A stretch of 64,000 nt of DNA from Dromiciops gliroides. Its lineage: Eukaryota; Chordata; Mammalia; Microbiotheria; Microbiotheriidae. Each line of letters opens with the position of its first letter. Within the stretch, counting starts at the first letter, position 1. Below, in pieces: positions 9,286-21,639 of the stretch. The stretch covers positions 171,664,077 to 171,728,076 of the forward strand of contig NC_057861.1 of the NCBI RefSeq assembly GCF_019393635.1. Reading direction: 5' to 3'. Below the pieces are notes generated by a model. That model made no database searches. It had not been told where the DNA came from and saw only the letters and a list, made by a program, of their open reading frames with translations. A program made the position numbers and the translations under genes.

Positions 9286-10940
9286 AATAGAATGACAACA
9301 ATAAGATAAAACACCAAAAAATGTTTGAGATGCAGCTAAAGCAGTACTTAAGGGAAATTTTACTTCTAAATGTGTACTTTAAAAAGAGAGAAAGAACAAA
9401 TAAATGAATTGGACATGCAATTTAAAAAAAGAAAAGAAAAAATAAATAAATCCCCAATTTAATGCCAAAATGGAAGTCCTGAAAATCAAGGGGGAGATTA
9501 ATAAAATTTAAAGTAAAAAAAAAATGAGCAAAGCCATAAAGTAGTATCTGGTTTTAATTTTAAAAAGAAAACAATAAATTAAATAAACCATTGGTTAATT
9601 TGATTTGTAAAAAGAAAGAATAAAACCAAATTACCAATATCAAAAATGAAAAGGGTGTATGGGACCTCAATGAAGATGAAATTAAAGCAATTATTAGGAG
9701 TTATTTTGCCCAATTATATCCCAGTAAAACTCACAATCTAAATTAAATGGATAAATATTTACAAAAATATAAACCCCCCAGATTACAAAAGAGGAAATAG
9801 AATAATTAAATAACCCCATCTTAGAAAAAAGACATTAAGCCACAAATGAGCTCCCTCAGGAAAAAAAAAATGCCCAGGACCACCTGGATTTATAAGTGAA
9901 TTCTTCTAAACATTTAAGGAACAATTAATCCCAATACTATATAAACTATTTGAAAATTGGGAGTCCTACCAAACTCTTTTTATGACACAAATATAATTTT
10001 GATACCCAAACCAGGGAGAGAAAAAGAGAGAAAGAAAATTATAGGTCAATTTACCTAATGAATATTCATGCAAAAAATTTAAATAAAATACTAGCCAGGA
10101 GATTATGGCAATATATCACAAAGATCATACTATGGCCAGGTAGTATTTATACCAGGAATGCAGGACTTTAGTAAAACTATAACCATAATTGACTATATGA
10201 ATAACAAAAAAAAACCAAAATCATATAATTATAATTGTTGCAGAAAAAGCTTTTGACAAACTTCAACACTCATTCCTATTAAAATACTAGAAAGCATAGG
10301 AATCAATAGAGCCTTTCTTAATATAAGCAGTACCTATCTGAAAAACAAAAGCAAGCATTACATGTAACAGAGATAAACCTGAAGTCTTTCCAATAAGATC
10401 AGGGGTGAAACATTATCACCACTATTATTCAATGTTGTACTAGAAATGCTAGTTATAGCAATAAGTCAAGAAAAACAAATTGAAGGGATAAAATAGGCTA
10501 TGGCGAAGCAAAATATCTTTCTTTGCAGATGACATGATGGTATACTTAGAGAATTCTAAAGAATCAATCAAAAAACTAGTTGAAACAACTAACAATTTTA
10601 AGCAAAGTTATAGGATATAAAGTAAACCCACACAAATCATCAGCATTTCTATACAGCAGAAAGTAATAGAAAGACAAATTCCATTTAAAATAACCAAACA
10701 CAATATAAAATACTTGGGAGTCTAAATGCCAAGACAAAACTAAGGACTATATGAACACAATTACAAAATGCTTTTCACACAAATTAAGACTGATCTAAGC
10801 AACTAGAAACATATTATTCGTTCATGTATAGTCTGAGTCAATATAATAAAAATGACAATGCTACCTAAATTAAACTTCCAAAGAATTATTTTATAGAGCT
10901 AGGAAAAATAACAAAAATCATGTGGATCAAGAATATCAAG
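9286..10940 (+). mobile_element. L1 ORF2 remnant with reverse-transcriptase motif
   Basis: Continuation of the L1 through the ORF2 reverse-transcriptase region. At 10522-10533 ttt gca gat gac encodes the catalytic F-A-D-D box, followed in frame by MMVYLENSKESIKKLVE. Upstream and downstream frames contain stops and indels (for example A-runs around 9420-9530), so the copy is dead. A young SINE interrupts it at 10941. Confidence 0.85.
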
Positions 10941-11099
10941 GGGGGACAGCTAGATGGCGCAGTGGTAAAGCACCGGCCCTGGATTCAGGAGTACCTGAGT
11001 TCAAATCCGGCCTCGGACACTTGACACTTACTAGCTATGTGACCCTGGGCAAGTCACTTAACCCTCATTGCCCTGCAAAAAAAAAAAAAAAAAAAAAAA
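10941..11099 (+). mobile_element. WSINE1-like SINE, sense
   Basis: Full-length, with tagatggcgcagtggtaaag, gagttcaaatccggcc, cctcattgccctgc and a ~22-nt poly(A). The duplication aagaatatcaaggg occurs before it and as agaatatcaaggg after the tail. It is inserted in L1 ORF2. Confidence 0.95.
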
Positions 11100-12612
11100 G
11101 AATATCAAGGGAATCAATGTGGAAAAATGTGAAGGAAGGCAGCCTAGCAGTAACAAATTTCAAACTATAATACAAAGTGGTAATCAAGAAAACAATCTAA
11201 TACTGCCTAAGAAATAGAGTGGCAGATCAATGGAATATATTAGGTATACAATACACAGTAAGACATGACCATACTAATCTAGTGTTTGATAAACCCAAAG
11301 ATCCAAGCTTTGGTAGCAAAAACTCACCATTCAACAACAATTGTTAAGATAACTGGAAAGTATTTTGACAGAAAATAGGCAAAGACCAACATCTCACACT
11401 GTACACAAAGATAAAGCCAAAATAGATAAATGATTTAGACATAAAGGGTGATAGCATAATTAAATTAAGGGAGCATTGAAAAATGTCAGATCTACAGTGA
11501 GGGAAAAGTTTATGAACAGACAAGAAATATGAAGGATCACAGGAAGTAAAATGGATAATTTTAATTATATGAAAATAAAAAGGTTTTGCTCAACAACAAC
11601 AAAAAACTAATGCAATTAGATGGAAAGGAGGAAAATGGGAGATAAATTTACACCAAGTTTCTCTCATAAAGACCTCATTCCTCAAATGTATAGGGAACTG
11701 AGACAATTTTTTTAAAAAGCCATTCCTCAATTGACAAATAGTCAAAGGATATGAACAGGTAGTTTTCAGAAGAAGAAATCAAAGCTATCAATGGTCAAAT
11801 GAAAAAATGCTCTAAACAACTAGTTAGCTAACATGACAGAAAAGGAAAATGACAAATGCAAGAGGAGATATGGAAAAACTGGGACACTAATGCACTGTTG
11901 ATAGAGTTATGAACTGGCCCAACCATCCTGGAGAAAGATTTAGAACTATGCCCAAAGGCCTCTTAGCTGTGAATAATCCTGGACCCAGCAATGCCACTAC
12001 TAGATCTGTATCCTAAAGAGACGAAAGAAAAGGGAAAAGGACCTATTTGTACAAAAATATTTATAGCATCTCTTTATGAGGTGACAAAAATTTGGGAATT
12101 GAAGGGATGCTTATCAATTGGGAAATGGCTAAGCAAGTTGTTTTATGTGATTTTGATGGAATACTATTTTGCTATAATAAATGATGACCAAAATGGTTTC
12201 AGAAAAACCTGGGAAGACATATATGAACTGATGCAGAATGAAATGAACAGAAGGAGGAGATCATTGTACAGAGTAAAAGCACTATTGTAACAATGATCAA
12301 CTGTGAAAGATTTAGATACTTTGATCAATACAACAATCCAAGATAATTCCAAAGAACTCATGAAGAAAAACATTATCCACTTCCAGAGAGACAACTGATG
12401 AACTCTGAGAGCAGATTGAAGTATACTTTTTTAAACTTCTTTTTCTTTTTTTTTTTGGGGGGGGTGGGGAGGTTCTTTTGCAAGATGACTAATATAGAAA
12501 TCTGTTCTGCATGACTTCACATGTTTAATAAATATCATAGTGCTTGCCTTTTAAATGGATGTGGAAGGGTCTAGAGGGAAAAAGAATTTGGAACTCAATT
12601 AAAAAAAATTTT
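11100..12612 (+). mobile_element. L1 ORF2 C-terminal region and 3' UTR
   Basis: Resumes the L1 after the SINE. A 99-codon open stretch (11991-12290) is a piece of the ORF2 C-terminus, not a host gene. The element runs through a TTTTTCTTTTTTTTGGGG-type 3' region to gaatttggaactcaatt and an A-rich tail. Several frameshifts make it inactive. Confidence 0.85.
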
Positions 12613-12629
12613 TTTTAAAGTAACGTCAT

Positions 12630-13925
12630 TGGTAAATATTTAACAAAACAAATAATTTTTAAAAGATTATGCTACATGGTATATATCAGTTAGGACTGGG
12701 TCTGACCCTTTAGAGTATTTATTTGCTACTGGTGGATGTTGTGGATGTCTGCCCCTTTCAAATGCTAATAATTTTTCTGCCCTCTCCATTTTACATGCCT
12801 GTAATGTTCTATCTCTAGATTAAAATTGATTGTGTAATGTCAAAAAGGCTAAGGCATCTTTCTGACCCATAGTTTTGTTCACACATAAAAGTGTGTTTCC
12901 CAACCAATCCCATAGGCTCAATGTGGCTAAAATGTTGGTGACATTCATAAATGCCTGATTGTAGCCTCTCAGAAGTTTCGGAAGTTAGCCAAGCTATTTG
13001 ACTGATTTAGTGCTTTTTATTAACACCATGAACTTGTATCATTTATTTAAGATTACTAGAATATCTGAAAACATTTATTCTCATCAAAGTTTCACTTAGA
13101 TTACAAGATCCACTCTTGATAACATATATGCTCTGTGGTATTTGCTACAACTCTCAAAAAGTGCTTCAAAGGGTATAACAAGCTGGGTACAATCCAAATA
13201 GAATAAGAAAGATTAAATAAAAGGCCATCTTTTCTGTTCCAAGTCCTATAAAATGTTCAACACATGTTTTCAAGTTTGATTTTTTAAAATAAGCACTTTA
13301 AAACGTGGCTTTTGTAAATATTTGTGCTGTCCTACTTGACATCTTCAATTAGCTCTGCAAACACATGGCATTAAACAGAGAAACATTGCAGGAGGTAGCT
13401 AATTTCCTATCTGGACCTCCAATATAAGTCCCTGGCTCTCAACTGAATAAAACTAGCGCAGAGTTTTGTGACATCACTGTTGGGTTTGGTAATAATTTAT
13501 TTATTATGTCATTGTTGGGGAAAAACATCACTTGGGAGAATGTTATCTGGAGTATTCTTCTACCTTCTTTCCAACCCAATTGATGTTTAATGTGCATCCT
13601 CCTTAAAATGGTACATATTGCAATCCATTCATTTTTTTCTCATTCTGTGTGATTTCTTATCATTTTCCTCTCTAAGATTTCTATACAGTATCTATGCAAC
13701 ATGCTAGGGGCCTTCCTTTTAGTCGTTTTATATCCTGTGGGTATCAGTGCATCACTGACCATGTGTTTATCTTTTGCTGTCCCTGCATCACTGTCTCACA
13801 AACTTTTTGATCAGTAAAGCATTAGCCTTTTCCCTACTACAGTTTTTTTTTCAGCCTTTAACACAACCTGAAAGAAGCAACCTTTCCATGATGAATGAAA
13901 AGAAAGCATCCAGAAGATATAGGTT
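12630..13925. other. repeat-poor unique sequence
   Basis: About 1.3 kb with no recognised repeat. No open frame or splice pattern stands out. It could hold conserved non-coding elements, which cannot be judged without alignment. Confidence 0.45.
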
Positions 13926-13929
13926 TGTG

Positions 13930-14010
13930 TTCTATCTCTGAAACATACTTGCTTTATGACCCTAGCCAAGACAATTAACCTTTCATTGCCCCAGATAATT
14001 CTCTAAAACT
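13930..14010 (+). mobile_element. MIR-like fragment
   Basis: tttatgaccctagccaagac followed by aattaacctttcattgcccc resembles the SINE tRNA-like 3' block. Weak and short. Confidence 0.4.
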
Positions 14011-14104
14011 ATAAATTGCAGAACAGGTGCTTGTCTTCTTCCATTATACAGATAATTTTCTCAGTGGGATTTCCTAAAATGAATATAATCACAAATCTAG
14101 ACCA

Positions 14105-14150
14105 CATATACATGTATGTATATGTATATGCATATGTAGGTGTATATATT
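14105..14150. repeat. TATG/TATA-rich simple sequence
   Basis: Imperfect tatgtatatgtatatgcata repeats. Low-complexity AT-rich DNA. Confidence 0.7.
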
Positions 14151-14689
14151 TCTTTCATGACACCTTTATGGTTCACAAGCCTTGAATATCCCCAGAAAGG
14201 GATAAACAAAAATGTATTCAATGTACAATATAAATCGGGTATGGAATAGTTAATTTATCCCTACTCAACCATAAGCTCACTTAGTTGTAGCCCCCATCAC
14301 TAGCTGTCATATGAGTGGAACTGCCTATTTGATACCAGATTAGAAAAGGACTCTATCCTTCATCTCCCCTCAGTGAAGTCACATCTTGCCAACTTAGAGT
14401 TACAGCCAGAGACCAGAAATGGAAGCTCTTTGTTATTTAAATAAACTTTTCCCCACCCCAACCTGCTTTCATCAAGAAGGACTACTAAAGGTTTTCCATT
14501 TCATTCCAAAATTCTAAGACCATTCAGAAATGGTTCAGTTTTCTACAACCCACTTTATAGATTTGTAAAATCCCATGATTCACAATCATGTAAAGTCATT
14601 GGAAGAATACTGATATTCAAAAGATGATGTTTTGTTGCAGAGGACAGCTTGGGGTCATTCAAAGTCCTGCACAACTTCCCAAATGTCAT

Positions 14690-14850
14690 TCAGCATTTAT
14701 ATAGTAATTTGCTGGTATCGATTAATTTATGCTGCATACCTGTAAATTCATCATCCCCGTTTTAGTGGTAAGGAAATGTGAATGCAGAGGTTAAATGACT
14801 TGCCCAAGCGTAAAGGAAATAAATCAACAGCAAAGCCAAGAGCTACTGCT
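14690..14850 (-). mobile_element. MIR-type SINE, antisense
   Basis: Contains gcatttatatagtaatttg, ccccgttttagtggtaagg and ttaaatgacttgcccaagc in the antisense MIR order. Diverged. Confidence 0.6.
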
Positions 14851-15143
14851 TACATTATTTTTTAACTGATTCCTTTTCCTTTTTCAAACTATTGAGCTAT
14901 ACCTACATCAACCATGGTACATTAGACTTAACCAGTGAGCTTCACAAACTTATTATATTTAATCAACTATAATAATCTTATAAATGTATTCATGTGCTTT
15001 CCTTCCCAGAGCACCTCAGATTTTTATACTTTACAAATTGTCCTGAAAATTGTGATGGTACATACCAAGGGAATAATTGAATAGAGACAATTCTTTACTC
15101 TCCAAGCAGGCGGGTTTCAATATTGTTTTAGCCATATGCATCT

Positions 15144-15247
<104 letters not shown>

Positions 15248-15249
15248 GA

Positions 15250-15400
15250 AAATTCAATAAACATTAAGTGCCTATTGTGTGCAAAGCACATAGTTTTGGA
15301 TTAAAGGTATAGATTAAATAGCTGTGGATTAAAGATGAAAATTACACATTTTCTCCCTGCAAGGAACTTCCAGACTAATAAGAGAACATGGCATGTCCAT
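15250..15400 (-). mobile_element. L2 LINE fragment, antisense
   Basis: Contains caataaacattaagtgccta, ttgtgtgcaaagcacata and ctgcaaggaacttccagact. The AAAG tract sits at its outer edge. Confidence 0.65.
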
Positions 15401-15437
15401 AGATATGAAGGTAGAAAGGAAATGGACAAAAAAGACT

Positions 15438-15538
15438 ATGACCACCTTGAGAGTAGAGGCTATTTTGTTTCTGTTTCTGTGTCCTCAAATCTAATGCAAT
15501 TCCTTGACATGCAATAGGGACCTAATAAGAGTTCCATT
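15438..15538 (+). mobile_element. L2 LINE 3' fragment, sense
   Basis: accttgagagtagaggctat and gcaatagggacctaataag follow the sense L2 3' pattern. Confidence 0.5.
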
Positions 15539-15539
15539 G

Positions 15540-16425
15540 AATCAAAAGAAGAAATCTAACACCCTCTAGGAAAATTTAATCAGAGAGAGATCACGTTGGA
15601 GAAAGATGCCATCAGATAAAGCCTTGGAGAATGGAGAAGATAGAGAATGATTTCTGTAAGCAGAGATAAAATAAGAACAAACCGGGATGGCCTATGCAAA
15701 TGTACCAAAGCAAGGAGACTGCGAAACAAGGTTAGAAAACAATTAGCTTATCCACAATGTCAGATGCCAGATCAGGAGAGCTAACTGATAAATTTTGGAC
15801 CTTGGAAATAGGCAAACTACAAATCAGGAATTGATTTACTCTCTTGTTGATTGTCTAGATTTGAGAAAGTGATAAAAATTGTTAATAACGCAGAGTAAAC
15901 TTAAAAGTATATGCTCAGAAAGAGGGCATCACTCTAAGAGGACAGTACACTGCCCCTAAACCCTTTCACATATCTTGACTCCACTCATATGCACATTGCA
16001 AGCAAAGGGAATAAAGTTTGGTCACCAAAAGACTGAAATGATGATTTTTGCTGTTAGAATATCATAGTCATTTCCCCAAGAAAAAAAAAAAAGATATTCC
16101 TGGATAAAAATAATTGCCATCTTTCCCCATTTCCATTGCAGCTCTGCATCTAGCACCTACTCCTAGCTAAGAGAGGAAATTTCTATGGGGCTAGGAGAAA
16201 GGACCATAGCATTCTTGTACAGAAAGGAGCTGATTTAGCCCAACAGCCCCTAAATTAGGTTGGTAGACTAAGTTCTATTTGTATCTTTATTTGATAAACC
16301 TCAAAGTCAGTTGTTTCCATTCTTTCATCTTCCTCTCTTTCTTGACACTCTATCAGAATTTCAAACAGGGAGGAAGACAGTTGGAAACACTGACTCCTTT
16401 CCCCCAATTCAGTCATGGAATCAAA
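15540..16425. other. unique sequence
   Basis: No repeat or gene recognised. A poly(A) run lies at 16080-16092. Confidence 0.4.
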
Positions 16426-16440
16426 AAATGTTATGTTTCA

Positions 16441-16588
16441 GGGGCAGCTAGATGGAGCAGTGGATAGAGCACCGGCCCTGGAGTCAGGAGTACCTGAGTT
16501 CAAATCCGGCCTCAGACACTTAACACTTACTAGCTGTGTGACCCTGGGCAAGTCACTTAACCCCAATTGCCTCACTAAAAAAAAAAAT
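16441..16588 (+). mobile_element. WSINE1-like SINE, sense (CAATTGCCTCACT subtype)
   Basis: Full length: ggggcagctagatgg, gagttcaaatccggcc, ccccaattgcctcact, then poly(A). The target-site duplication aatgttatgtttc is present on both sides. Confidence 0.97.
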
Positions 16589-16689
16589 AAATGTTATGTT
16601 TCTGTAATGAAGGGGCTAGACAATGAAGGACCATTTGTGGGGGTGTGGGGGTGTAAAGACATACACAGAGAAAGAGGAGGTGGGGGAGG

Positions 16690-16728
<39 letters not shown>

Positions 16729-16771
16729 AGACAGAGAAAGGGAGAGACAGAGACAGAGAGGGAGAGAGGGA

Positions 16772-16824
<53 letters not shown>
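16690..16824. repeat. (AG)n / GAGAC purine tract
   Basis: Long homopurine AG repeats interrupted by acagg and acaga units. The Arg-Glu and Leu-Ser frames through it on both strands are artefacts. Confidence 0.95.
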
Positions 16825-16825
<1 letters not shown>

Positions 16826-16829
16826 CCCA

Positions 16830-17475
16830 CTTCTGAAAGTTTGTGATGACATGGAATGGGGGGACTAGGCTCTCTACTACAGAGCTTGGGTGATGATAAG
16901 GCCTTTTTATTGGCCACTAAAAGAGAAATTAAAAGAAAATAATCTTTCCTTCCTATAGCAAACTGATATAGACTTCCATTACTAGACCTCTGCTCCTTTG
17001 ACCTTTCCAAGATTCACAAGGATTTTTACAAAAGACACAAATGAGAAGAAGCTCCATTTCAGATACAGGCTTGCCTAGGAAGCCATCTGCTCACATACCA
17101 GCTCTGTTGGAGGGAAAGACATTTTCCATTCCCCACCCATCCATCCCAATCCTCTCTCCAGAGTTCATATAATCATCCTTAGACCTCAGGGCCCACAAAA
17201 AGGAAAGAACATGAACTTCTCTGTTGAGGCTTTTCATGTGTACTTTTAGTTCAGACTCAGCAGTCAACTAAAATACTTTACCATACCATAAGGAGACAGG
17301 AGATAGAGAATACTTGAACATGCTATGGAGTAGAGTGCAAGATCTTTCCATTCCACATCCTCACTTATGTCCAGAAGCAAGTTCATCCAACCCAAACATT
17401 CTCAAGACTGGGAATTCAGTGACCCATCTTTCCCTCTCCCCTTTGGTACTCCCAATAACACTAAGAAAAAACCTT
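16830..17475. other. unique sequence
   Basis: No repeat family or gene recognised. Confidence 0.4.
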
Positions 17476-17490
17476 AAAGATCATCTAGTT

Positions 17491-17641
17491 GGGGGCAGCT
17501 AGGTGGCGCAGTGGATAGAGCACCGGCCCTGGAGTCAGGAGTACCTGGGTTCAAATCCGGCCTCAGACACCTAACACTTACTAGCTGTGTGACCCTGGGC
17601 AAGTCACTTAACCCCAATTGCCTCACTAAAAAAAAAAAAAA
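17491..17641 (+). mobile_element. WSINE1-like SINE, sense (CAATTGCCTCACT subtype)
   Basis: Full length with a ~17-nt poly(A). A perfect 15-bp duplication, aaagatcatctagtt, lies at 17476-17490 and 17642-17656. The intact duplication and low divergence suggest a young insertion. Confidence 0.97.
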
Positions 17642-17659
17642 AAAGATCATCTAGTTCAA

Positions 17660-18320
17660 CTTCCTCGTTTTACCAGTGAGGAAGCTGAGACTAAGAGAGG
17701 ATAAATAACCTTAATAAATAATAATAATAATAACAATAATAAAGTTTGAGATTCTTTCCACCCTCAACCCCATCAAACTCTGACTCAAAAACATTAACTT
17801 TTCCCACCTACTTGTTGCTCCCCCAAGACTCTGTGTCTCGTATATGCCATCCTATACCATCAATTCATAAACATACTGAGGGACTTTCCCATCAGCATTG
17901 CATTTCAATTATCCAAAGGATTCAGGGAATTTAAAAGTAGCTTCTCTTAAAATTGTTTGGCAATCCCAAAATTAGTCCAGTGAGAAAATATTCAATTTCA
18001 AAATGAGAGTCCTAAGCCTATTCTGACCAATCACTCAATCACAAAAAAAAGTTAATTCAGTTAAAGAACCATTTTAACTCAGTTCTAAAACCACTGAATT
18101 TGTTGATTGACTAAACTGACACCAATCTTTTTTTTTTGACATGATGTAGGTACAATCTGCAACAATAACTAAAAGGGATACTATAGAGTACAGATTCTTG
18201 CAAGAGCATATGTTGTATTTAAATAGCATCTTTGAACCAAAGATATCACAGATTTGCCTTAGCATTTTACAGATAATGAACAATGTCATGGGAGAAGGTC
18301 TTTCAATCAACATTCAACTT
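17660..18320. other. unique sequence with short (AAT)n
   Basis: A small aataataataataac tract lies near 17717-17742. Otherwise nothing is recognised. Confidence 0.4.
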
Positions 18321-18324
18321 GCAA

Positions 18325-18745
18325 ATGACTATAATAATAATTAATTCTAGTTGACATTTATGTAGTACTTTAAGATTTGTAAAGCAGGGCAGCTAGGTGG
18401 CGCAGTGGATAGAGCACCGGCCCTGGAGTCAGAAGTACCTGAGTTCAAATCCGGCCTCAGACACTTGACACTTACTAGCTGTGTGACCCTGGGCAAGTCA
18501 TTTAACCCCAATTGCCTCACTAAAAAAACAAACAAACAAAAAAAAGATTTGCAAAGCAGTTAAGATTCATACATTTCACTTGATCCTCAGAACAATCTTG
18601 TGAGATAGGTGTTATTATTTTTCTCATTTTATAGCTATGGAAACTGCTTCTCAGGTTACATGATTTGTCCAGGGCCACACAACTAGTAAGTGTTTGAGGT
18701 GAGATTCTAACCCAGGTTTTCTGGAGTTGAAGTCCAGAGCTACAA
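18325..18745 (-). mobile_element. MIR/CORE-SINE, antisense, split by a young SINE
   Basis: Left part: gacatttatgtagtacttta. Right part: cacttgatcctcagaacaat, tctcattttatagctatgg and gccacacaactagtaagtg. The WSINE1-like element sits between the parts. Confidence 0.8.
18387..18541 (+). mobile_element. WSINE1-like SINE, sense (CAATTGCCTCACT subtype)
   Basis: Full length, ending in a mixed A/CAAA tail. The duplication aagatttgtaaagcag (left) / aagatttgcaaagcag (right) differs at one base. Confidence 0.95.
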
Positions 18746-18749
18746 GAGA

Positions 18750-19970
18750 ATTGGTTGTTGAATTGGCAAAAAGGATTCCTTATTCTACCCTACCATATAC
18801 CTAATTTACATTAAAGCAAACAAATAAACAGAATTCTTATGGGTTCCTTTGCTAATCTGATGTCTTGAGTTGAGCTAGAGCTACATCTGACAAATGTATC
18901 TGACAGAAAATTGGATCTAATATCCTTCTCAAATGACTCCTAACAAAAAGCCTTGTTAATAGATAGGTGGGAGGATTGTGAAAAAGAATCACGATTATAT
19001 GACAGTGGCTCTGTGGACGTGAATCAAAAGATAAGTTATATATTTGAAACTACTCCTGTATTAAATTGGATGGTGTAAGACTTCATTGGTTAAGGTGGAC
19101 ACCAAGGAGCAACATTTTAAAGAACCTATCTTTGGTGTTAATACAGAGCAACTCAAAGAGTCCAGTAAGGTACACTACTTTGCTGTCTCCCGGCTTGCAT
19201 CTAAATATTACCTAATTTGTGTCTACTATCTTAAGTTTGAGTAGTGTGTGAAAATGTAAAATGTAGAACCAAGGCTATGAACTTGGCCCTTAATGCCCAT
19301 CTGGTTTGTTCAAGTTTTTAATCAGGTAGATGCTAATGTTCTTGCCTAATTATACTCAACCAGGTTTACCTGGGAAAGAGTTGTGGAGAAGAAACTAGTC
19401 CATCTACAATGCAAAATGCACTGTGCCTAGAGCTCCACAAGATGCAAATCTAAAAGTGAGAGCCATTATTTCCTCCTTCAGATCCCCAAACAAGTAGCCA
19501 GGGACAAGGACAGTTTCTATATTGAAAAACTATGCTTGGTTTCTGGACTTGCAGGGATTCTTGCCATTCTTTATATTCCTGTGTCCACCATCTGACTTCT
19601 ATGCCCCAAAACAAGGTCTCCAGAGGTGGAAGTAATCTCTTGAAGAGAATAATCATATTACTGGCACCAAGGGAAACTACCCCCAGAAACATTATTTCCC
19701 TACTGAGAAAAAAAAATGAGCTACAGATGTCACATAAAATATCAAGAAAGTAAGATATATGGCAACAAAGGAATATTAAAGATAACGTAGAAAAAAGATC
19801 ACTTTAGAGACATTGTAAACTTTCTCAACAAGGATAACAGGAAGGATTGAGAAATCTTTTAGCTAGAATGAATTTTCTCTCCTATCTCTTTCCTAGCCTC
19901 CTCTTTTCTTTTTCTTATACATGTAAATGGTACTTAATGGGTACTTTGGAAAATGAATTGAAAGATTAAA
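18750..19970. other. repeat-poor unique sequence
   Basis: About 1.2 kb without a recognised repeat or convincing exon. Overlapping 73- and 80-codon frames on opposite strands near 19450-19750 show no known domain. Confidence 0.45.
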
Positions 19971-19974
19971 TTTA

Positions 19975-20065
19975 TCAAGTCATCAATAAGTATTTTTTAG
20001 TGTTTACCATGTGCCAGGCACTTTTCTAAATCCTGGGGCTATAAAGGAAGGCAAAAGCCATCTCA
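19975..20065 (-). mobile_element. L2 LINE fragment, antisense
   Basis: gtgtttaccatgtgccaggc and taaatcctggggctataaag follow the antisense L2 3' pattern. Confidence 0.6.
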
Positions 20066-20105
20066 TATCCTAAGAAATAATATTGTCTGTAAGAGAATGG
20101 GTAGT

Positions 20106-20569
20106 TGTCTCTTCTCAATGGGGATGTAACAGTCAATCATACTCTTCCTGACCTGTTTTTAGGACAAAGGTCTCAGTTCCCCTCCACCCCATCCCCAACA
20201 AAATCACATCATTCAAGGAGCCCTGGTCTCAATAAGGTCTGCTACTGAGTTGTGTCCATATAAGGACAAATAAGGTCCACTGCTGGGTTGTGCCCATATA
20301 AGGAAGAGGGATGGGAATACTCCATTCTGATTAGCTAGTTTTTGCGTATAGATTGTAACCCTTGAGTAATCAGACCAATGATGAAAAAGGGGAGGGTCCA
20401 TTCACATTAGGTACTAGGATTTAAAACAGGGCCTGCAAGCCCCCTTTCTTTGCACCCACTAGCTGCACAGTAGGGTGCCTCCTTCCCATGAGAAGGAAAT
20501 AAAAGAGCTTTTGTCACATCTCTGCTGAGTTCCAGAGAATTATTGAGAAGAGGATTGTTTTCCCTTACA
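20106..20569 (+). mobile_element. probable solo ERV long terminal repeat
   Basis: LTR-like architecture: a U3-like part with a 36-bp tandem duplication, a TATA-like tttaaaa at about 20420, a polyadenylation signal in gaaataaaagagctttt at about 20496-20512, a U5-like stretch, and an end in ttaca. A possible matching start is tgtaac at 20125, or tgtctc at 20106. No clean target-site duplication was found and no internal viral genes adjoin it, so a solo LTR is inferred. Family not identified. Confidence 0.5.
20231..20304 (+). promoter_or_regulatory. duplicated LTR block with two CArG boxes
   Basis: Two 36-bp copies (20231-20266 and 20269-20304) differ at five positions, all transitions. Each contains ccatataagg (20256-20265 and 20294-20303), a perfect CC(A/T)6GG serum response factor site. 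Tandem U3 duplications are typical LTR enhancers. Activity is inference. Confidence 0.55.
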
Positions 20570-20748
20570 TTGTCTTTCAGAGACAGTAAAAGGGATTTTT
20601 TTTAACTTTCACAATATTTTTCAATAAAAATAAATGCTATGCCTAGACATGTGTGAGCTAGGAGTAATGACCAGCCCTTAAGTCACCAAAGGTCCCTCCC
20701 ATACCTCAAATTATGGCAAGATATCGCATGTGTTGTCTTGAATACCCC

Positions 20749-20749
<1 letters not shown>

Positions 20750-20795
<46 letters not shown>

Positions 20796-20800
20796 CACAC
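20750..20800. repeat. (CA)n microsatellite
   Basis: About 24 CA units with one CG interruption (acacgcacac). Confidence 0.95.
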
Positions 20801-20804
20801 TAGA

Positions 20805-21635
20805 ACTGTCTGAAGTATCTGGATTCTTTGTGTAGTCTGCAATTTTGATTTCCCTTGCAGTATTTATTCCATCAATCTTAGTCTTATAATATCAGCACAA
20901 ATTAGTATTAAAATGATGGGCTTTTGAGCCCTGAGTTAAGTGATACTTTCTTGTCAGTGTCATCTAGAAGATACTTCCTTAATGACAACTTCTTTCCCAC
21001 CTACTCCTCACTATAAAAATATCTATGATTAATCATCGCTAAGTTTATTATATTCCTAAAAAATCAGATTTTTCTGATTTTATATTTTTAAAAAGCAGAT
21101 TTTTCATTGTAAACACAATTTGCTGTGAATGCAGAGATTCAAAAGTAAAATGGACTTTAGCCTGTATGAAAACATGAAGGGGGGCTTAATTTAGCTCAAA
21201 AAACTAATAAACAGTTTAGTTTCTTGTATTATGGGTAACAGTCAGTGGTTTGCATGACTAATTAAACAATCTGGAGTTTGCTTTGAAGGCTGAGCCATTC
21301 TTAATAGCTTTAAATTACAGTCTATCTATCTAAGCTGGAATTAAAACCCTCAATTGTTTAAAAAAAAAACCACACTTCACTCTGTGTATAAATACCATTA
21401 GATTGGGTTTTCATAGAAGAGTTGAACCATCTGGCAGTCTTCTGAATTAACAATACATTTCAAATACAACTCTTGATTATTCCAGAGCTTACTATCCAGT
21501 CTGTGTATTATCCAGACCTTCAGTATCCTGCTTTTTCTTTGTCCTCAGAATCCTAAAATGTTTTTCATGCCTCCTTTGACTTTGTCATCCCCTCCAGCAA
21601 AGGCTATGTAGAGTATAGAGAGAAGAAAACAAAAA
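20805..21635. other. repeat-poor unique sequence
   Basis: AT-rich, with no recognised repeat. Includes a small inverted motif aaaaatcagatttttctgat near 21058-21078 and a second copy of gcagatttttc at 21095. Confidence 0.4.
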
Positions 21636-21639
21636 TTCA

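Noticed and set aside
11991-12290. 99-codon frame as a possible small gene
   Set aside because: It sits in the C-terminal part of L1 ORF2 and continues the element's text on both sides.
16415-17010. 143- and 138-codon frames, among the longest in the window
   Set aside because: They consist of a SINE plus an AG-repeat read as Arg-Glu or Leu-Ser.
20106-20569. Full endogenous retrovirus
   Set aside because: No second LTR, primer-binding site or gag/pol/env-like frame is visible next to it; only a solo LTR can be supported.
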